This document shows positions 35,392 to 44,460 of a stretch of 64,000 bases of DNA, piece by piece. The stretch is from Nitrospira sp. (GTDB taxonomy: Bacteria; Nitrospirota; Nitrospiria; Nitrospirales; Nitrospiraceae). The position numbers were made by a program, and so were the translations under genes. The DNA lies in contig JACOEL010000001.1 of the NCBI GenBank assembly GCA_024998625.1, forward strand, positions 248,001-312,000, given 5' to 3'. The notes beneath the pieces are model-generated. The model made no database searches, was not told the origin of the DNA, and saw nothing but the letters and a program-made list of their open reading frames with translations. The stretch's first letter is position 1. Each line of letters begins with the position of its first letter.

Positions 35392-36387
35392 CTACAGCAA
35401 CTCCTCGCCTCCGCCGCCCCCGATCACGATGCGGCCTTCCTCCTCAAGCTTGCGACAGACTTTGAGAATGTTCTGCTGCGCCTTCTCGACATCGGAGACC
35501 TTGACCGGCCCGCGCGTTTCCATGTCCTCCTTGAGCATTTCGGCCGCGCGGCTGGACATATTCTTGAGAAATTTTTCCTTAATCTCCGGGGTGGCGCCAC
35601 GAAGCGCGACTGGAAGGTCTTCTTTGCTGATTTCCTTCATGAGTTCCTGCATACCGCGCGAATCCAGTTCCACCAGGTCATCGAAGACGAACATCAGCGC
35701 CCGGATACTTTCTGCCAGAGCCTGGTCGCGTTCGGTGATCTTGGCCATAATGGCCCCTTCGGTGTTCTTATCCACACGCGTCAGAATATCGGCCATCAAT
35801 TCGGCGCCGCCGACCGACATGCTCGACATACCCATCGAGGCCGACAGAATTTCCTGTAAACTATCGCTCAATTCGGACAGCACCTCCGGCTGCACTTCTT
35901 GCATCGTCGCGAGTCGCAGCGACACGTCGGCATGCAGATGTACCGGCAACAACGCCAGCACGGCACTGGCCTGTTCAGCCTCCATTTGTCCCAGGCAGAC
36001 GGCAATCGTCTGGGGATGTTCGATCTTGAGAATCTGCGCGACGGTTCTGGGATCGACCCACTTCAGAGCGTCGATACCAGGATAGGTCTTTGTATTCAAG
36101 GATTCCATCATCCTGGCGGCCTTCTCAGGCCCCAGTGCCTTCTTCAGAATGGCTTCCATGAATTCGCGTCCCTCGAATTGCACCTCGCCGGATGAACTCG
36201 CCTGTTCAAATTCGGCGATCACGCTGTCCTCTTCCTGCTTCGTAATGTTCGCGGTCTCTTTCATGAAGCTCCCGAGCTTGCGAATATCCTTCGGGTCGAG
36301 AGTCTTCATAACCGCCGCCGCCGCTTCTTCACCGATGGCTCGAAGCAAGATCGCCGCTTTTTGTGCGCCCGACAGTTCTTTATTCAT
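35392..36387 (-). CDS. fliG: Flagellar motor switch protein FliG
   Basis: A 331-residue FliG. The N-terminal part binds FliF (LSGAQKAAILLRAIGEEAAA); the middle domain has the EHPQ motif (IEHPQTIAVCL); the C-terminal torque helix includes LVELDSRGMQELMKEI with the charged residues that meet the stator. Full length and intact. Its stop is directly next to the start of the receiver-FliH gene and it lies 11 nt after fliF. Confidence 0.98.
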   Translation of the reverse strand: MNKELSGAQKAAILLRAIGEEAAAAVMKTLDPKDIRKLGSFMKETANITKQEEDSVIAEFEQASSSGEVQFEGREFMEAILKKALGPEKAARMMESLNTKTYPGIDALKWVDPRTVAQILKIEHPQTIAVCLGQMEAEQASAVLALLPVHLHADVSLRLATMQEVQPEVLSELSDSLQEILSASMGMSSMSVGGAELMADILTRVDKNTEGAIMAKITERDQALAESIRALMFVFDDLVELDSRGMQELMKEISKEDLPVALRGATPEIKEKFLKNMSSRAAEMLKEDMETRGPVKVSDVEKAQQNILKVCRKLEEEGRIVIGGGGGEELL

Positions 36388-36398
36388 GATCAGCTTGG

Positions 36399-37955
36399 TT
36401 AGGCGTTACTTTTCAGCCACTGTTTCACGACGACGGCGGTATTGGCGGGGTTGTTCTTGGCCATATCGAGGATCTGCCCCGGCTGCTTTCCGCTGATGGC
36501 CGCTTCAACCTGTCCCACCGACGCTGGCAGCGCCGGGGTCTCGCCGCCGCCGGCCGCGGGCGCGGACTGCACCAGCATCACCATCAACGGGCGCACCACC
36601 ATGAAGAAAATCAGAAAAAACAGGACACCGCCTACCGCGTAGCGCACGTAGGGCATCCAGGCTTTGCTTGCATCTGGCGTGGCCTCGACTCCGCCGGCCG
36701 GCTCCTCCGCTCCAAGCCCGAACTGAATGCTCACCACTTCCACTTGATCCTGCCGTTCGGTCGAATATCCCATCGCCTTCTTGACGATTTCTTCGATGCG
36801 TTTCATCTCTTCCTCAGAACGAGGCACGTATTTCTTGGGCTGATCCGCGCCGGCCTCGCCCGCCTTGCCCCCGCCCTCATACGTACCGTCTACCAGGACT
36901 GCAACCGAGAGTTTCTTGATGGTGCCGGTCGGCTCCACGATGCGCGACACGGTCCGGCTGATTTCATAATTGACTGTCTCGTTTTTCGTCTGGTTGTTGT
37001 TTGAGCTGGTTTGTCCACCTTCGGCTTCGGTTCCACCCGGCACGTTCGACTCGACACCGGGCACGCCGCCCGAGGTGCCGTTCACCCCGCTCGATTTTTC
37101 CTGTCCGCGCTGCTCACTGCGAACGACCTGTCCGTTCGGATCATAGCGTTCTTCGGTGGTTTCAATTTTGCGGAAATCGAGCACACTCGACACGCGCACC
37201 ACCGCCTTATTGACGCCGACAATCCGTTCCAACATTGTTTGAATACGGGTCTCGATGTCCTTTTCCAGCGTCCGTTGATATTCCATCTGGGTTCCGGAGA
37301 GCCCAGCTGATTCATCGTTGGAGGTATTGGACAGTAAATTGCCGTGGCCATCGACGACGGTCACATCGCGTGATTGAAGTCCTTCGACGCTGCTGGAGAC
37401 CAGATGCACCACGCCCTGAATTTGCGCCTTCGACAACGTTTGACTGGCGCGCAGAGACACCACCACGGAGGCTCGCGCGCGATCCTGCTCAGTGGCGAAC
37501 AGCCGGCGTTCAGGAATCGCCAAATGCACCCGTGCTCGTTCCACCTCCGGCATTTGAGTGATCGTGCGCGCCAATTCGCCTTGCACGGCCCGTCGATAAT
37601 TCAACTTCTGCACGAAATCGGACATGCCCATGGTCGTCCGGTCGAAAATTTCATACCCCACGCCCCCGCCATGCGGAAGGCCTTGACCGGCCATCTCCAG
37701 ACGCAAGTCATGCACCTGCGCACTGGGCACCAGTACGGTAGTCCCGCCGTTGGCCGTCTCATAAGGCACCTTTGCATCTTTCAGCTTGTCGATAATGCCC
37801 GATGCATCATCCACCGCCAGGTTGGCAAAGAGTACCTGCATATCCGGCTGCTGAGTCCAGAGGGTTACTGCGACCAGTCCTGCAATGGACCCGGCGAGCG
37901 CGAGCAGAATAATGAAGCGTTGATTGATCGTGAACTGGTTGAATTTTGAAAACAT
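36399..37955 (-). CDS. fliF: Flagellar MS-ring protein FliF
   Basis: A 518-residue FliF with two membrane helices (near residues 15-35 and 430-450) enclosing the periplasmic ring-building motifs. Conserved are LRLEMAGQGLPHGGGVGYEI, RRAVQGELARTITQMPEVER and ARVHLAIPERRLF. FliF forms the membrane ring on which the rod, C-ring and export gate are built. The C-terminal FliG-binding tail ends MAKNNPANTAVVVKQWLKSN. It follows fliE by 49 nt. Confidence 0.98.
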   Translation of the reverse strand: MFSKFNQFTINQRFIILLALAGSIAGLVAVTLWTQQPDMQVLFANLAVDDASGIIDKLKDAKVPYETANGGTTVLVPSAQVHDLRLEMAGQGLPHGGGVGYEIFDRTTMGMSDFVQKLNYRRAVQGELARTITQMPEVERARVHLAIPERRLFATEQDRARASVVVSLRASQTLSKAQIQGVVHLVSSSVEGLQSRDVTVVDGHGNLLSNTSNDESAGLSGTQMEYQRTLEKDIETRIQTMLERIVGVNKAVVRVSSVLDFRKIETTEERYDPNGQVVRSEQRGQEKSSGVNGTSGGVPGVESNVPGGTEAEGGQTSSNNNQTKNETVNYEISRTVSRIVEPTGTIKKLSVAVLVDGTYEGGGKAGEAGADQPKKYVPRSEEEMKRIEEIVKKAMGYSTERQDQVEVVSIQFGLGAEEPAGGVEATPDASKAWMPYVRYAVGGVLFFLIFFMVVRPLMVMLVQSAPAAGGGETPALPASVGQVEAAISGKQPGQILDMAKNNPANTAVVVKQWLKSNA

Positions 37956-38004
37956 ACGATATGGAATCCTTTATGCGTGAGACCGGCGACCGGACAACCA
38001 CCGC

Positions 38005-38316
38005 CTAAATCTGCATCCGCTGAATTTCCTCGTAGGCGGTGACCAGCTTGTTCCGCACCTGCATCATCAACTGAAAGGACACATCGGCCTGTTGCAATGC
38101 CACCATGGTTTGATGAATGTTGGTGCTCTGCCCGGTCACTAACGCATCGACGGCCTGGCTGGCGCCGGTCTGTGCGTCGTTGATATGCCCGATGGCCTCC
38201 TTGAGGGAGCCCATGAAATTCGCTGCGCCGACCTCGCCGGCTTGCCCCGTCTCGTGAATCTCAGGCACCTCAATCGGTCGGGCGCCATTTGCTCCCGCAA
38301 TACGCAGATCAGACAT
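38005..38316 (-). CDS. fliE: Flagellar hook-basal body protein FliE
   Basis: A 103-residue FliE, the adaptor between MS-ring and rod and the first export substrate. The C-terminal half (LQQADVSFQLMMQVRNKLVT) followed by AYEEIQRM is diagnostic. The start at 38316 has GGGAGG 6 nt before; it sits 2 nt after the flgC stop. Confidence 0.95.
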   Translation of the reverse strand: MSDLRIAGANGARPIEVPEIHETGQAGEVGAANFMGSLKEAIGHINDAQTGASQAVDALVTGQSTNIHQTMVALQQADVSFQLMMQVRNKLVTAYEEIQRMQI

Positions 38317-38318
38317 GG

Positions 38319-38771
38319 TTACCTCCCGATCTCCAACGCGCGATTCCACATAGTGCGGGTCGCGTTAATCGCCTGCACGTTCGCCTCATAAGCGCGCGAG
38401 GCGCCGATCATGTTGACCATCTCTTCCATGACATTCACGTTGGGCATCGTGACGAATCCCTTCTTATCCGCATCGGGATGACGAGGGTCATAGACCGTCT
38501 GTCCAGGCTTCTTGTCTTCGATGACGCGCGCGACTTTGACTCCGTCCAACGCTTGACGGCCGGGGCCGGACGTCACTTGCTTGAACGCCTTTTGAAACGC
38601 CGAGGATACGGGCGCGGCCTGAAACACGACATCACGGCGACGATAGGGCCCCCCGGTGCTTGTTTTCGTCGACTGGGCGTTGGCCAGGTTGCTGGCAATG
38701 ACATTGAGTCGATGCCGATGGGCATCCAGTGCGGAGACGGAAACCGCAAGGCTATCTGTCAATTCCATCAC
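38319..38771 (-). CDS. flgC: Flagellar proximal rod protein FlgC
   Basis: A 150-residue rod protein with the expected NVIASNLANAQSTKTSTGGP and YRRRDVVFQ segments and the C-terminal VNVMEEMVNMIGASRAYEAN. Length is close to the usual 135-150. AAAGAGG site upstream; 57 nt after flgB. The flgB-flgC-fliE order is standard. Confidence 0.97.
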   Translation of the reverse strand: MMELTDSLAVSVSALDAHRHRLNVIASNLANAQSTKTSTGGPYRRRDVVFQAAPVSSAFQKAFKQVTSGPGRQALDGVKVARVIEDKKPGQTVYDPRHPDADKKGFVTMPNVNVMEEMVNMIGASRAYEANVQAINATRTMWNRALEIGR

Positions 38772-38828
38772 ATACCTCTTTGTGGTTGCTTCCAGAAGTC
38801 ATGAGTTCAGGGTTTTCCACGCTCGTGC

Positions 38829-39236
38829 CTACCGTCCTTCCCGAATGGCACTCAAAAGACTTTTGAACTTCATCCCAATGATGGTCGCCGCAGTGTTGTA
38901 TTGCTGAGCGTTATCCGACATTTTGGCCATTTCCAGTTCAATGTTGACGGAATTGGCGTCTAGCGGCAGATCGCCTGCCGGTACGTCTTCGAGCTGACCG
39001 AGGACCCGTTGATAACCCGTCCCTTGTGGCCCGAAATGTTGAGCGTTGGTGGACACCAGGGAGATCGGCAACTTGCCCTGCTGCGCATTGGCCAGCGCCT
39101 GACCGAAATTCAAATCCTTCGCGCGATACTTGGGCGTTTCTTCATTGGCGATATTCGCCGCGATCACCTGCTGGCGAGCACCGCGAAGATCCAGCGACCG
39201 ACTCAACAACTGCATCGTTCTGTCAAAAATAGTCAT
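38829..39236 (-). CDS. flgB: Flagellar proximal rod protein FlgB
   Basis: A 135-residue FlgB with the conserved RQQVIAANIANEETPKYRAK and a C-terminal helix that ends with IGMKFKSLLSAIREGR. It is the most proximal rod subunit. AAGGAG site upstream. First gene of flgB-flgC-fliE-fliF-fliG-fliH-fliI-fliJ-motE, under a sigma-54-like promoter. Confidence 0.97.
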   Translation of the reverse strand: MTIFDRTMQLLSRSLDLRGARQQVIAANIANEETPKYRAKDLNFGQALANAQQGKLPISLVSTNAQHFGPQGTGYQRVLGQLEDVPAGDLPLDANSVNIELEMAKMSDNAQQYNTAATIIGMKFKSLLSAIREGR

Positions 39237-39275
39237 GTCCGACGCTCCTTAGAAAAGCTTCGCGATCACAGGATG

Positions 39276-39291
39276 TGCAATACGTATACCG
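39276..39291 (-). promoter_or_regulatory. Sigma-54 promoter for the flgB operon
   Basis: Minus strand: CGGTATACGTATTGCA, with GG-N10-GC spacing, a perfect -12 box (TTGCA) and a weaker -24 box (CGGTA). Expected start near 39264 gives a leader of about 28 nt. It lies in the 169-nt gap after the sigma-54 activator gene. Confidence 0.6.
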
Positions 39292-39405
39292 CGCTTGCGG
39301 CTCATCGAATTAGGAGCACGTTCCCTTTGAGGGGCACGCTCCGATCGGCACCCGGCAAAAATGTCCACCTCGGAGAATAATCTGCCCATTTCCCTGCCGG
39401 CGCGA

Positions 39406-40824
39406 TCAGGACTTCTCGGCCTCGACCTGGTAACCCATATCGCGATACTCCCGCAATTTATTCCGCAGCGTTCTGATGCTGATCCCCAATTCCTTCGCCG
39501 CATGCGTGCGGTTTTCTTTCACTCGCGCCAGTGTCTTGAAAATTAGGTCGCGCTCCATCTCCCACAGCGATCCATGCGCCGAGGACGTCACGAGGGTATC
39601 GACCACCTCTACCTCCCGTACCGGCACCGTGCCATCGCCCGGCATCAGATGATCCACATCCACCGCCCCTCCGGTGGCCACCAAGATGGCACGTTCCATG
39701 ACGTTTTCGAGTTCACGAACGTTGCCTTTCCAGGGACGCTGCTGGAGATCGGCGATCGCTCGCTCGGACAACGTCGGCATGGTGAGCCCGTTTCGCTGTG
39801 CCGAGGAACGAAGGAAATGTCTCGCCAGAAGCGGAATATCGCCCGACCGATCACGAAGCGGAGGCACCGTGACGGGAAACACGTTCAGCCGATAAAAAAG
39901 ATCCTCACGGAATCGGCCCTGGGTGACTTCGTGATACAGGGAGCGATTGGTCGTGGCGATGACGCGAATATTCACCGGAACGGGCTCGCGCCCACCGATA
40001 CGATCGACTTCACGCTCTTGCAGAACACGCAGGAGTTTGGACTGCAAGCCCAAATTCATTTCGCTGATTTCATCGAGAAACAGCGTCCCAGTATGCGCCA
40101 TTTCGAACTTGCCCAATTTTTTCTGAATGGCCCCGGTAAACGCGCCGCGTTCGTGGCCGAACAGCTCGCTCTCGAGGAGACTGTCCGGGAGTGCGGCGCA
40201 ATTTAACGCCACGAACGGGCGATGCGCGCGCGGACTGCGCGCGTGGATGTAGCGTGCCAGGAGTTCCTTCCCGGTCCCGCTCTCGCCGCTGATCAGCACG
40301 GTGGCCTGACTCGCCGCGACCCCCTCCAGAGTGGTGAGCAGGCGGATCATGCCGGGGTCTTGCGTCAAAATCGCCCGTGCTTCCAGTGTGGCGGGCCCTT
40401 CCTGCTCGTCCGGCGCCGTGGTGGACTGCAGGTTGAGAATCACTCGTTCCAACAGGTCCGTCGAGAAAGGCTTTAAGAGGTAGTCATTCGCACCACATTT
40501 CATCGCTTCCACCGCTGTCTCCACCGTGCCGTAGGCGGTCATCAGGACAATGAAGGTCTGGGGGGATTTTTGTTTGATGGCCTTGACGAGTTCCAGCCCG
40601 GTCAGGCGCGGCATCTTCAAGTCAGTCACCACCAGCCAGGGTTTTACTCGTTCAATCTGCTCAATCGCGTCGACGCCGTCGATCGCCCCCCGGACTTGAT
40701 AGCCCAATCTACGGACGGTTTCAGACAAGGCCGTTCTCATCGAAGGCTCATCATCGACGATCAGGACCATCCGAGTTTCTTCGGAGGTGGCGGAGGGGTC
40801 TTGCAAATCCTGTTGCACGCTCAT
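39406..40824 (-). CDS. Sigma-54-dependent flagellar response regulator (FlrC/FleR-type)
   Basis: A 472-residue NtrC-family activator: receiver (residues about 18-130; DDEPSMRTAL and VVTDLKMPRLTG with the acceptor aspartate), AAA+ domain with Walker A GESGTGKELLARYIH, the sigma-54 contact loop GAFTGA intact, LFLDEISEM, and a Fis-type helix-turn-helix (THAAKELGISIRTLRNKLRE). It lies immediately upstream of the flgB promoter and overlaps the kinase gene by 4 nt. It most likely activates the flagellar sigma-54 promoters seen in this window, as FlrC does in Vibrio and FleR in Pseudomonas. Confidence 0.9.
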   Translation of the reverse strand: MSVQQDLQDPSATSEETRMVLIVDDEPSMRTALSETVRRLGYQVRGAIDGVDAIEQIERVKPWLVVTDLKMPRLTGLELVKAIKQKSPQTFIVLMTAYGTVETAVEAMKCGANDYLLKPFSTDLLERVILNLQSTTAPDEQEGPATLEARAILTQDPGMIRLLTTLEGVAASQATVLISGESGTGKELLARYIHARSPRAHRPFVALNCAALPDSLLESELFGHERGAFTGAIQKKLGKFEMAHTGTLFLDEISEMNLGLQSKLLRVLQEREVDRIGGREPVPVNIRVIATTNRSLYHEVTQGRFREDLFYRLNVFPVTVPPLRDRSGDIPLLARHFLRSSAQRNGLTMPTLSERAIADLQQRPWKGNVRELENVMERAILVATGGAVDVDHLMPGDGTVPVREVEVVDTLVTSSAHGSLWEMERDLIFKTLARVKENRTHAAKELGISIRTLRNKLREYRDMGYQVEAEKS

Positions 40825-42110
40825 TCGTAGGTCTCCTCTTCGGTTACATTCGCGATCGTACGGGTTTGCACGGACCGGCCGACCAACGCGGCGTTTCGCG
40901 CAGGCATCGTTGTCTGCTGTGTGGGGCCCTCGGGCAATGTCATCACAAATGAGGTCCCATGCCCCGGCCTGCTCTCCACATCGATGCGGCCGTGATGTGC
41001 CTCGATCAGCGCATGTACGATGGCGAGCCCCAATCCCGTCCCATGGTCTTTCGTGGTAAAAAACGGATCGAATACCCGCGATTGCAGCTCAAGCGGAATC
41101 CCCGTGCCGGTGTCACGGACCGTGAGTTGAATGGCAGGCGATTCTAATATTTGTTCCGGAGCCATACGAGCGGACAATGTCAGGGTGCCGCCTTCGGCCA
41201 TGGCCTGAAGGGCGTTCAGAACAAGATTCAGCAATACCTGTTTCATTTTCGCGCCGTCACACCAGAGTTTCTGAACATGAGGATCGACCTCGCAACGGAC
41301 CACGATCGAAGCCGATGACATGGCATGGCTCGCCAGGGTGAGTACTTCCCGGATCAGCGACTCCGTATCCTGCCAGGCCAACTGCGAACAGTCCGGTCTG
41401 GTATAGACAAGAAGGTTGGATAACAACCGGTCCATAGCCTGCACCGCCATGGAGATGTGCTCCGCATACGTCCGCAGATGCGGCTGGTCGCGCAGATCCT
41501 TGCGCAGCATCGACGCGAACAATTCGACGCTCCCCAGGGGATTCCGGATCTCATGCGCGATGTTACCGACCATCTGTCCCATGGCCTCCAGACGGTTCCG
41601 CCGCTGCAAACGGTCTTCAAGCTGTCGAATGTGAGTCACGTCATGGATCAACACCAGTTTGCCGATCAAACTCCCGGTTTCGTCGGTCAAGTCGCTCTGC
41701 GAGAGGGCAATGGTGACGCCCGTCGGAAGGACCAGCGGATACTCGCCGTGATCTTTCCGGATTTCCTCCAGCACTTCTGTCGCCCGACGCCCCTTGAGGC
41801 TGGCTTGCGAACCCCCCAACAGACGTTCCGTGGCGTGATTGCACCGCACGACCGAATCCTGCGAATCTGCTACGATCACACCCGTATCCAGCGACTCCAG
41901 CACCGCGGTCACATGTGCCCGCATCTCTTCTGTTTCACGCAGATGTTCGCGCAAACTGGCATTGGTTTGCGCGAGTTCCAGATCCATTTGCTGCAACCGG
42001 GTGGTCAACGCGTCATACGACTGTTGAAGGACGGTGGCAGCCTGGTCGAAGTCGTGGAACGCACGTGTCAGCAGGTCATTGTTCGATGTGTCGACCTCGC
42101 GCGTTGTCAT
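40821..42110 (-). CDS. Cytoplasmic PAS histidine kinase (FlrB/FleS-type)
   Basis: A 429-residue soluble kinase: an N-terminal coiled coil, a PAS domain (about residues 75-165, VLESLDTGVIVADSQD), HisKA with H-box NIAHEIRNPLGSVELFA and an ATPase domain (N box LNLVLNALQAM, then GTGIPLEL and GTGLGLAIVHALI). The H-box and lack of membrane segments match FlrB/FleS/FlgS kinases, which sense flagellar assembly inside the cell. It overlaps both the TPR gene and the response regulator by 4 nt, so the three are made together; the regulator is its likely partner. Confidence 0.9.
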   Translation of the reverse strand: MTTREVDTSNNDLLTRAFHDFDQAATVLQQSYDALTTRLQQMDLELAQTNASLREHLRETEEMRAHVTAVLESLDTGVIVADSQDSVVRCNHATERLLGGSQASLKGRRATEVLEEIRKDHGEYPLVLPTGVTIALSQSDLTDETGSLIGKLVLIHDVTHIRQLEDRLQRRNRLEAMGQMVGNIAHEIRNPLGSVELFASMLRKDLRDQPHLRTYAEHISMAVQAMDRLLSNLLVYTRPDCSQLAWQDTESLIREVLTLASHAMSSASIVVRCEVDPHVQKLWCDGAKMKQVLLNLVLNALQAMAEGGTLTLSARMAPEQILESPAIQLTVRDTGTGIPLELQSRVFDPFFTTKDHGTGLGLAIVHALIEAHHGRIDVESRPGHGTSFVMTLPEGPTQQTTMPARNAALVGRSVQTRTIANVTEEETYE

Positions 42111-44329
42111 CGCTTTTTGCCTCCTGCGGCGGGAGTGGGCTCAGGTAACTCGGTCTGCAACACGGCAGCCATGCGCCGAACGAGGCTGTCGCTGTTCTCA
42201 TTCAGTGCGCGAAGCCCGTTTCTTGCAAACTCTTCACGCTTCACTCCCCGCGCCAACTGCACGATCTGAAATTGCGCCCAGGCTTCCTCCTCAGGCTCCA
42301 ACCCCGCCACCAATGCCTGCTTATACAGAGCCAGTGCTGGCTCTTGACGATTCAGCCTGGCCAAAACATCGGCATATCGGAGCCGGTCCAATGCGGACAG
42401 GTCCGTCCCCGCCTTAAGCACGTCCTCATACAGGGAAGCGGCCTCGGCATCCCGTTTTACTTGCCTCAAGGCATCGGCTACCTTCAGCTGAACCAATGCG
42501 CGGTCCGGATGGCGCGGGTTGTGTATCAACCACTGCTTTCCAAGCTTCACCAAGCCGGCCGTGTTTCCTTCCCCCTCGAAGGACGTCAGGATTCCAAGCA
42601 GAGCCTGGCCAGCGAACCGGCCGACGGGAAATTGCAACCGATACCGCTCGAAGACGGCCCGGGCCGCTCGCATGTCTTTTTGTTCCAAGTAACTATCGCC
42701 GAGCCCCATTAACGCGACTTCGTGAAAGGTTCCGGCTTTGGAATCTCGAATCAATGCCTGAAAGAGCCGCGCCGATTCGATTGGAAATCCAAGCCGACGA
42801 TGCGCCTCGGCCACCTTGAGCAAGAGCTCCGTACCGGCGTATAGCCGATCGGCAAACGGGCCGTTACGGTGGAACAGATTGATGAGCTCAAAATCGTCGC
42901 CTGCTTTCAGTGCCGCTTCCAGCCTGGGTCGCATAAATGTGACGAGTTGCGCCCCGCTTTTCTCCGGCCAGGGGTCGTTCTCAAACTTCCCCGCCCGCTG
43001 GACCCCCCGCTCGTAGGCTTTCAGCGCGTCTTCCCGCTTGCCGACCCGCTCCAACGCCTCCCCGAGATGAAATAATGCCTCGCTTCCAACCGGTGAGTCT
43101 TCATATTGATTGGCGCTGCTTTCGAACAACTGGCGCGGACTGAGCATTTCACCGGGTTTGAGAGGAACGTTTGCAAGATGTGCGGCGATCGTGTGTCGAA
43201 GATTGACCTCCTCGCCTTCGGGAGTAAGATGCTCCTGCACGTCCGCATACCGGAGCTTGGCCGTGGGCACCACCTGCGCATCCGGATACTGGTTCAACAA
43301 CGCCGCATAGAAAATGCTCGCATCCTCCCATCGCCCGGCCTCTTTGTAACTGTCGGCCAAGTGCATCAATACAAAAGGATTCTCCGATCTGGAGGGATAC
43401 AGATTGTAGAAATGGAGGAGTTGTTCCCGCATGACCGGACCGCGCTGAGCGTCTCCGGCCGTATCCGCGTAACGCAGTAAGGCATACGGATCCGCCCGAA
43501 GAGCGGCAGGCCAGCGGCTGCTGATGCTTTCATACAACATATCAGCGTCCTGGATCCGCCCCATTCGATAGAGGCTGTGGGCCTGTCCCAGGGACGCGGA
43601 CACCAGCAACGTGGGGTCCGTGGTTCGCTTCAGGACGTGATCAAACGTCTGTACGCTGTCCTTCCAACTCTTGATGCCGCGAAAGACATAACCAAGACCG
43701 AGCATGGCTCGATTGGCATCGTAGGAATCTCGCTCGGAGAGACTGAGCGCATGCTGGTAGGCGATCTGCGCCTCCTGGTACCAACCTTCAACACGATACA
43801 CATCACCGATTCTCCAGGCGGCCCGCCTGGCATTTGTCGACTGGGGATTCTCCCGCATCAGCGCCTTGTACTGATCGATGATTTCCAGAGGCCTCAGTTC
43901 TTGTGCGCTACTCTTCAAGAAGCTTTCTGTGAGAAACGCTTGAATAGACGACCGGAGTGGTAGGTCGCGATGGTCTCGCAGCATGTTGGTCAGGTGAAGC
44001 CGCGCCTCGAGATACTGCCCCTGATTGTAGAGAGTCACCCCCCGTTCAAATTCACCCCATTCAGGACTCTCGGGAACCCGTTCCAAGCGAGGCCCTGGAT
44101 CCGGAAGTGCGCCTCGCACCAATTCCGATGGCTCAGGCATCATGGCAGGCAATTCTTGTCGCATCGTCGAGGGTCCGCCGGCAGCCATGGCAGACAAACC
44201 TCCGGCGAGGAACAGGCTTCCCAGGAAAAATGCCAGGCCTATCTGGATCCTGACGGGTTGTTGTGACGAAGATCGGTAGTGCACAGGAGGCAAATCAGCA
44301 AGTCCTGTGCCCCTTCTGGAATCATTCAA
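42107..44329 (-). CDS. Large TPR protein, probably periplasmic
   Basis: A 740-residue protein with an N-terminal hydrophobic signal/anchor (IGLAFFLGSLFLAGGLSAMA) and a long array of TPR-like helical hairpins over almost the whole remainder, such as EFERGVTLYNQGQYLEARLH, WRIGDVYRVEGWYQEAQIAY and FHLGEALERVGKREDALKAY. It is the first gene of an operon with the flagellar kinase and regulator, all joined by 4-nt overlaps. Size and architecture recall the periplasmic TPR motor scaffold PflA of Campylobacter, but sequence homology cannot be judged here. It could be a structural motor part, or a periplasmic partner that reports assembly to the kinase. Function unproven. Confidence 0.75.
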   Translation of the reverse strand: MNDSRRGTGLADLPPVHYRSSSQQPVRIQIGLAFFLGSLFLAGGLSAMAAGGPSTMRQELPAMMPEPSELVRGALPDPGPRLERVPESPEWGEFERGVTLYNQGQYLEARLHLTNMLRDHRDLPLRSSIQAFLTESFLKSSAQELRPLEIIDQYKALMRENPQSTNARRAAWRIGDVYRVEGWYQEAQIAYQHALSLSERDSYDANRAMLGLGYVFRGIKSWKDSVQTFDHVLKRTTDPTLLVSASLGQAHSLYRMGRIQDADMLYESISSRWPAALRADPYALLRYADTAGDAQRGPVMREQLLHFYNLYPSRSENPFVLMHLADSYKEAGRWEDASIFYAALLNQYPDAQVVPTAKLRYADVQEHLTPEGEEVNLRHTIAAHLANVPLKPGEMLSPRQLFESSANQYEDSPVGSEALFHLGEALERVGKREDALKAYERGVQRAGKFENDPWPEKSGAQLVTFMRPRLEAALKAGDDFELINLFHRNGPFADRLYAGTELLLKVAEAHRRLGFPIESARLFQALIRDSKAGTFHEVALMGLGDSYLEQKDMRAARAVFERYRLQFPVGRFAGQALLGILTSFEGEGNTAGLVKLGKQWLIHNPRHPDRALVQLKVADALRQVKRDAEAASLYEDVLKAGTDLSALDRLRYADVLARLNRQEPALALYKQALVAGLEPEEEAWAQFQIVQLARGVKREEFARNGLRALNENSDSLVRRMAAVLQTELPEPTPAAGGKKR

Positions 44330-44460
44330 TTAGCGGCATCACTTGATGATTTCGGTCGGCAGAGAAGTCAGGATAGAAGGTGTTGTCAGAAATCCCGACA
44401 GGCACTTTGTGGGGCCGGTCAAAAAAATGACGTGGGAGAGGAGAGAAGGTGAAAGAAACG

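Noticed and set aside
35234-36085. Open frame of 283 codons on the plus strand opposite fliG
   Set aside because: Serine/arginine-rich, low-complexity translation and complete overlap with fliG and receiver-FliH; no support as a gene.
39340-39370. Alternative sigma-54-like string TGGACATTTTTGC on the minus strand upstream of flgB
   Set aside because: GG and GC are separated by 8 nt, not the required 10. The site at 39276-39291 has correct spacing and a better distance to flgB.
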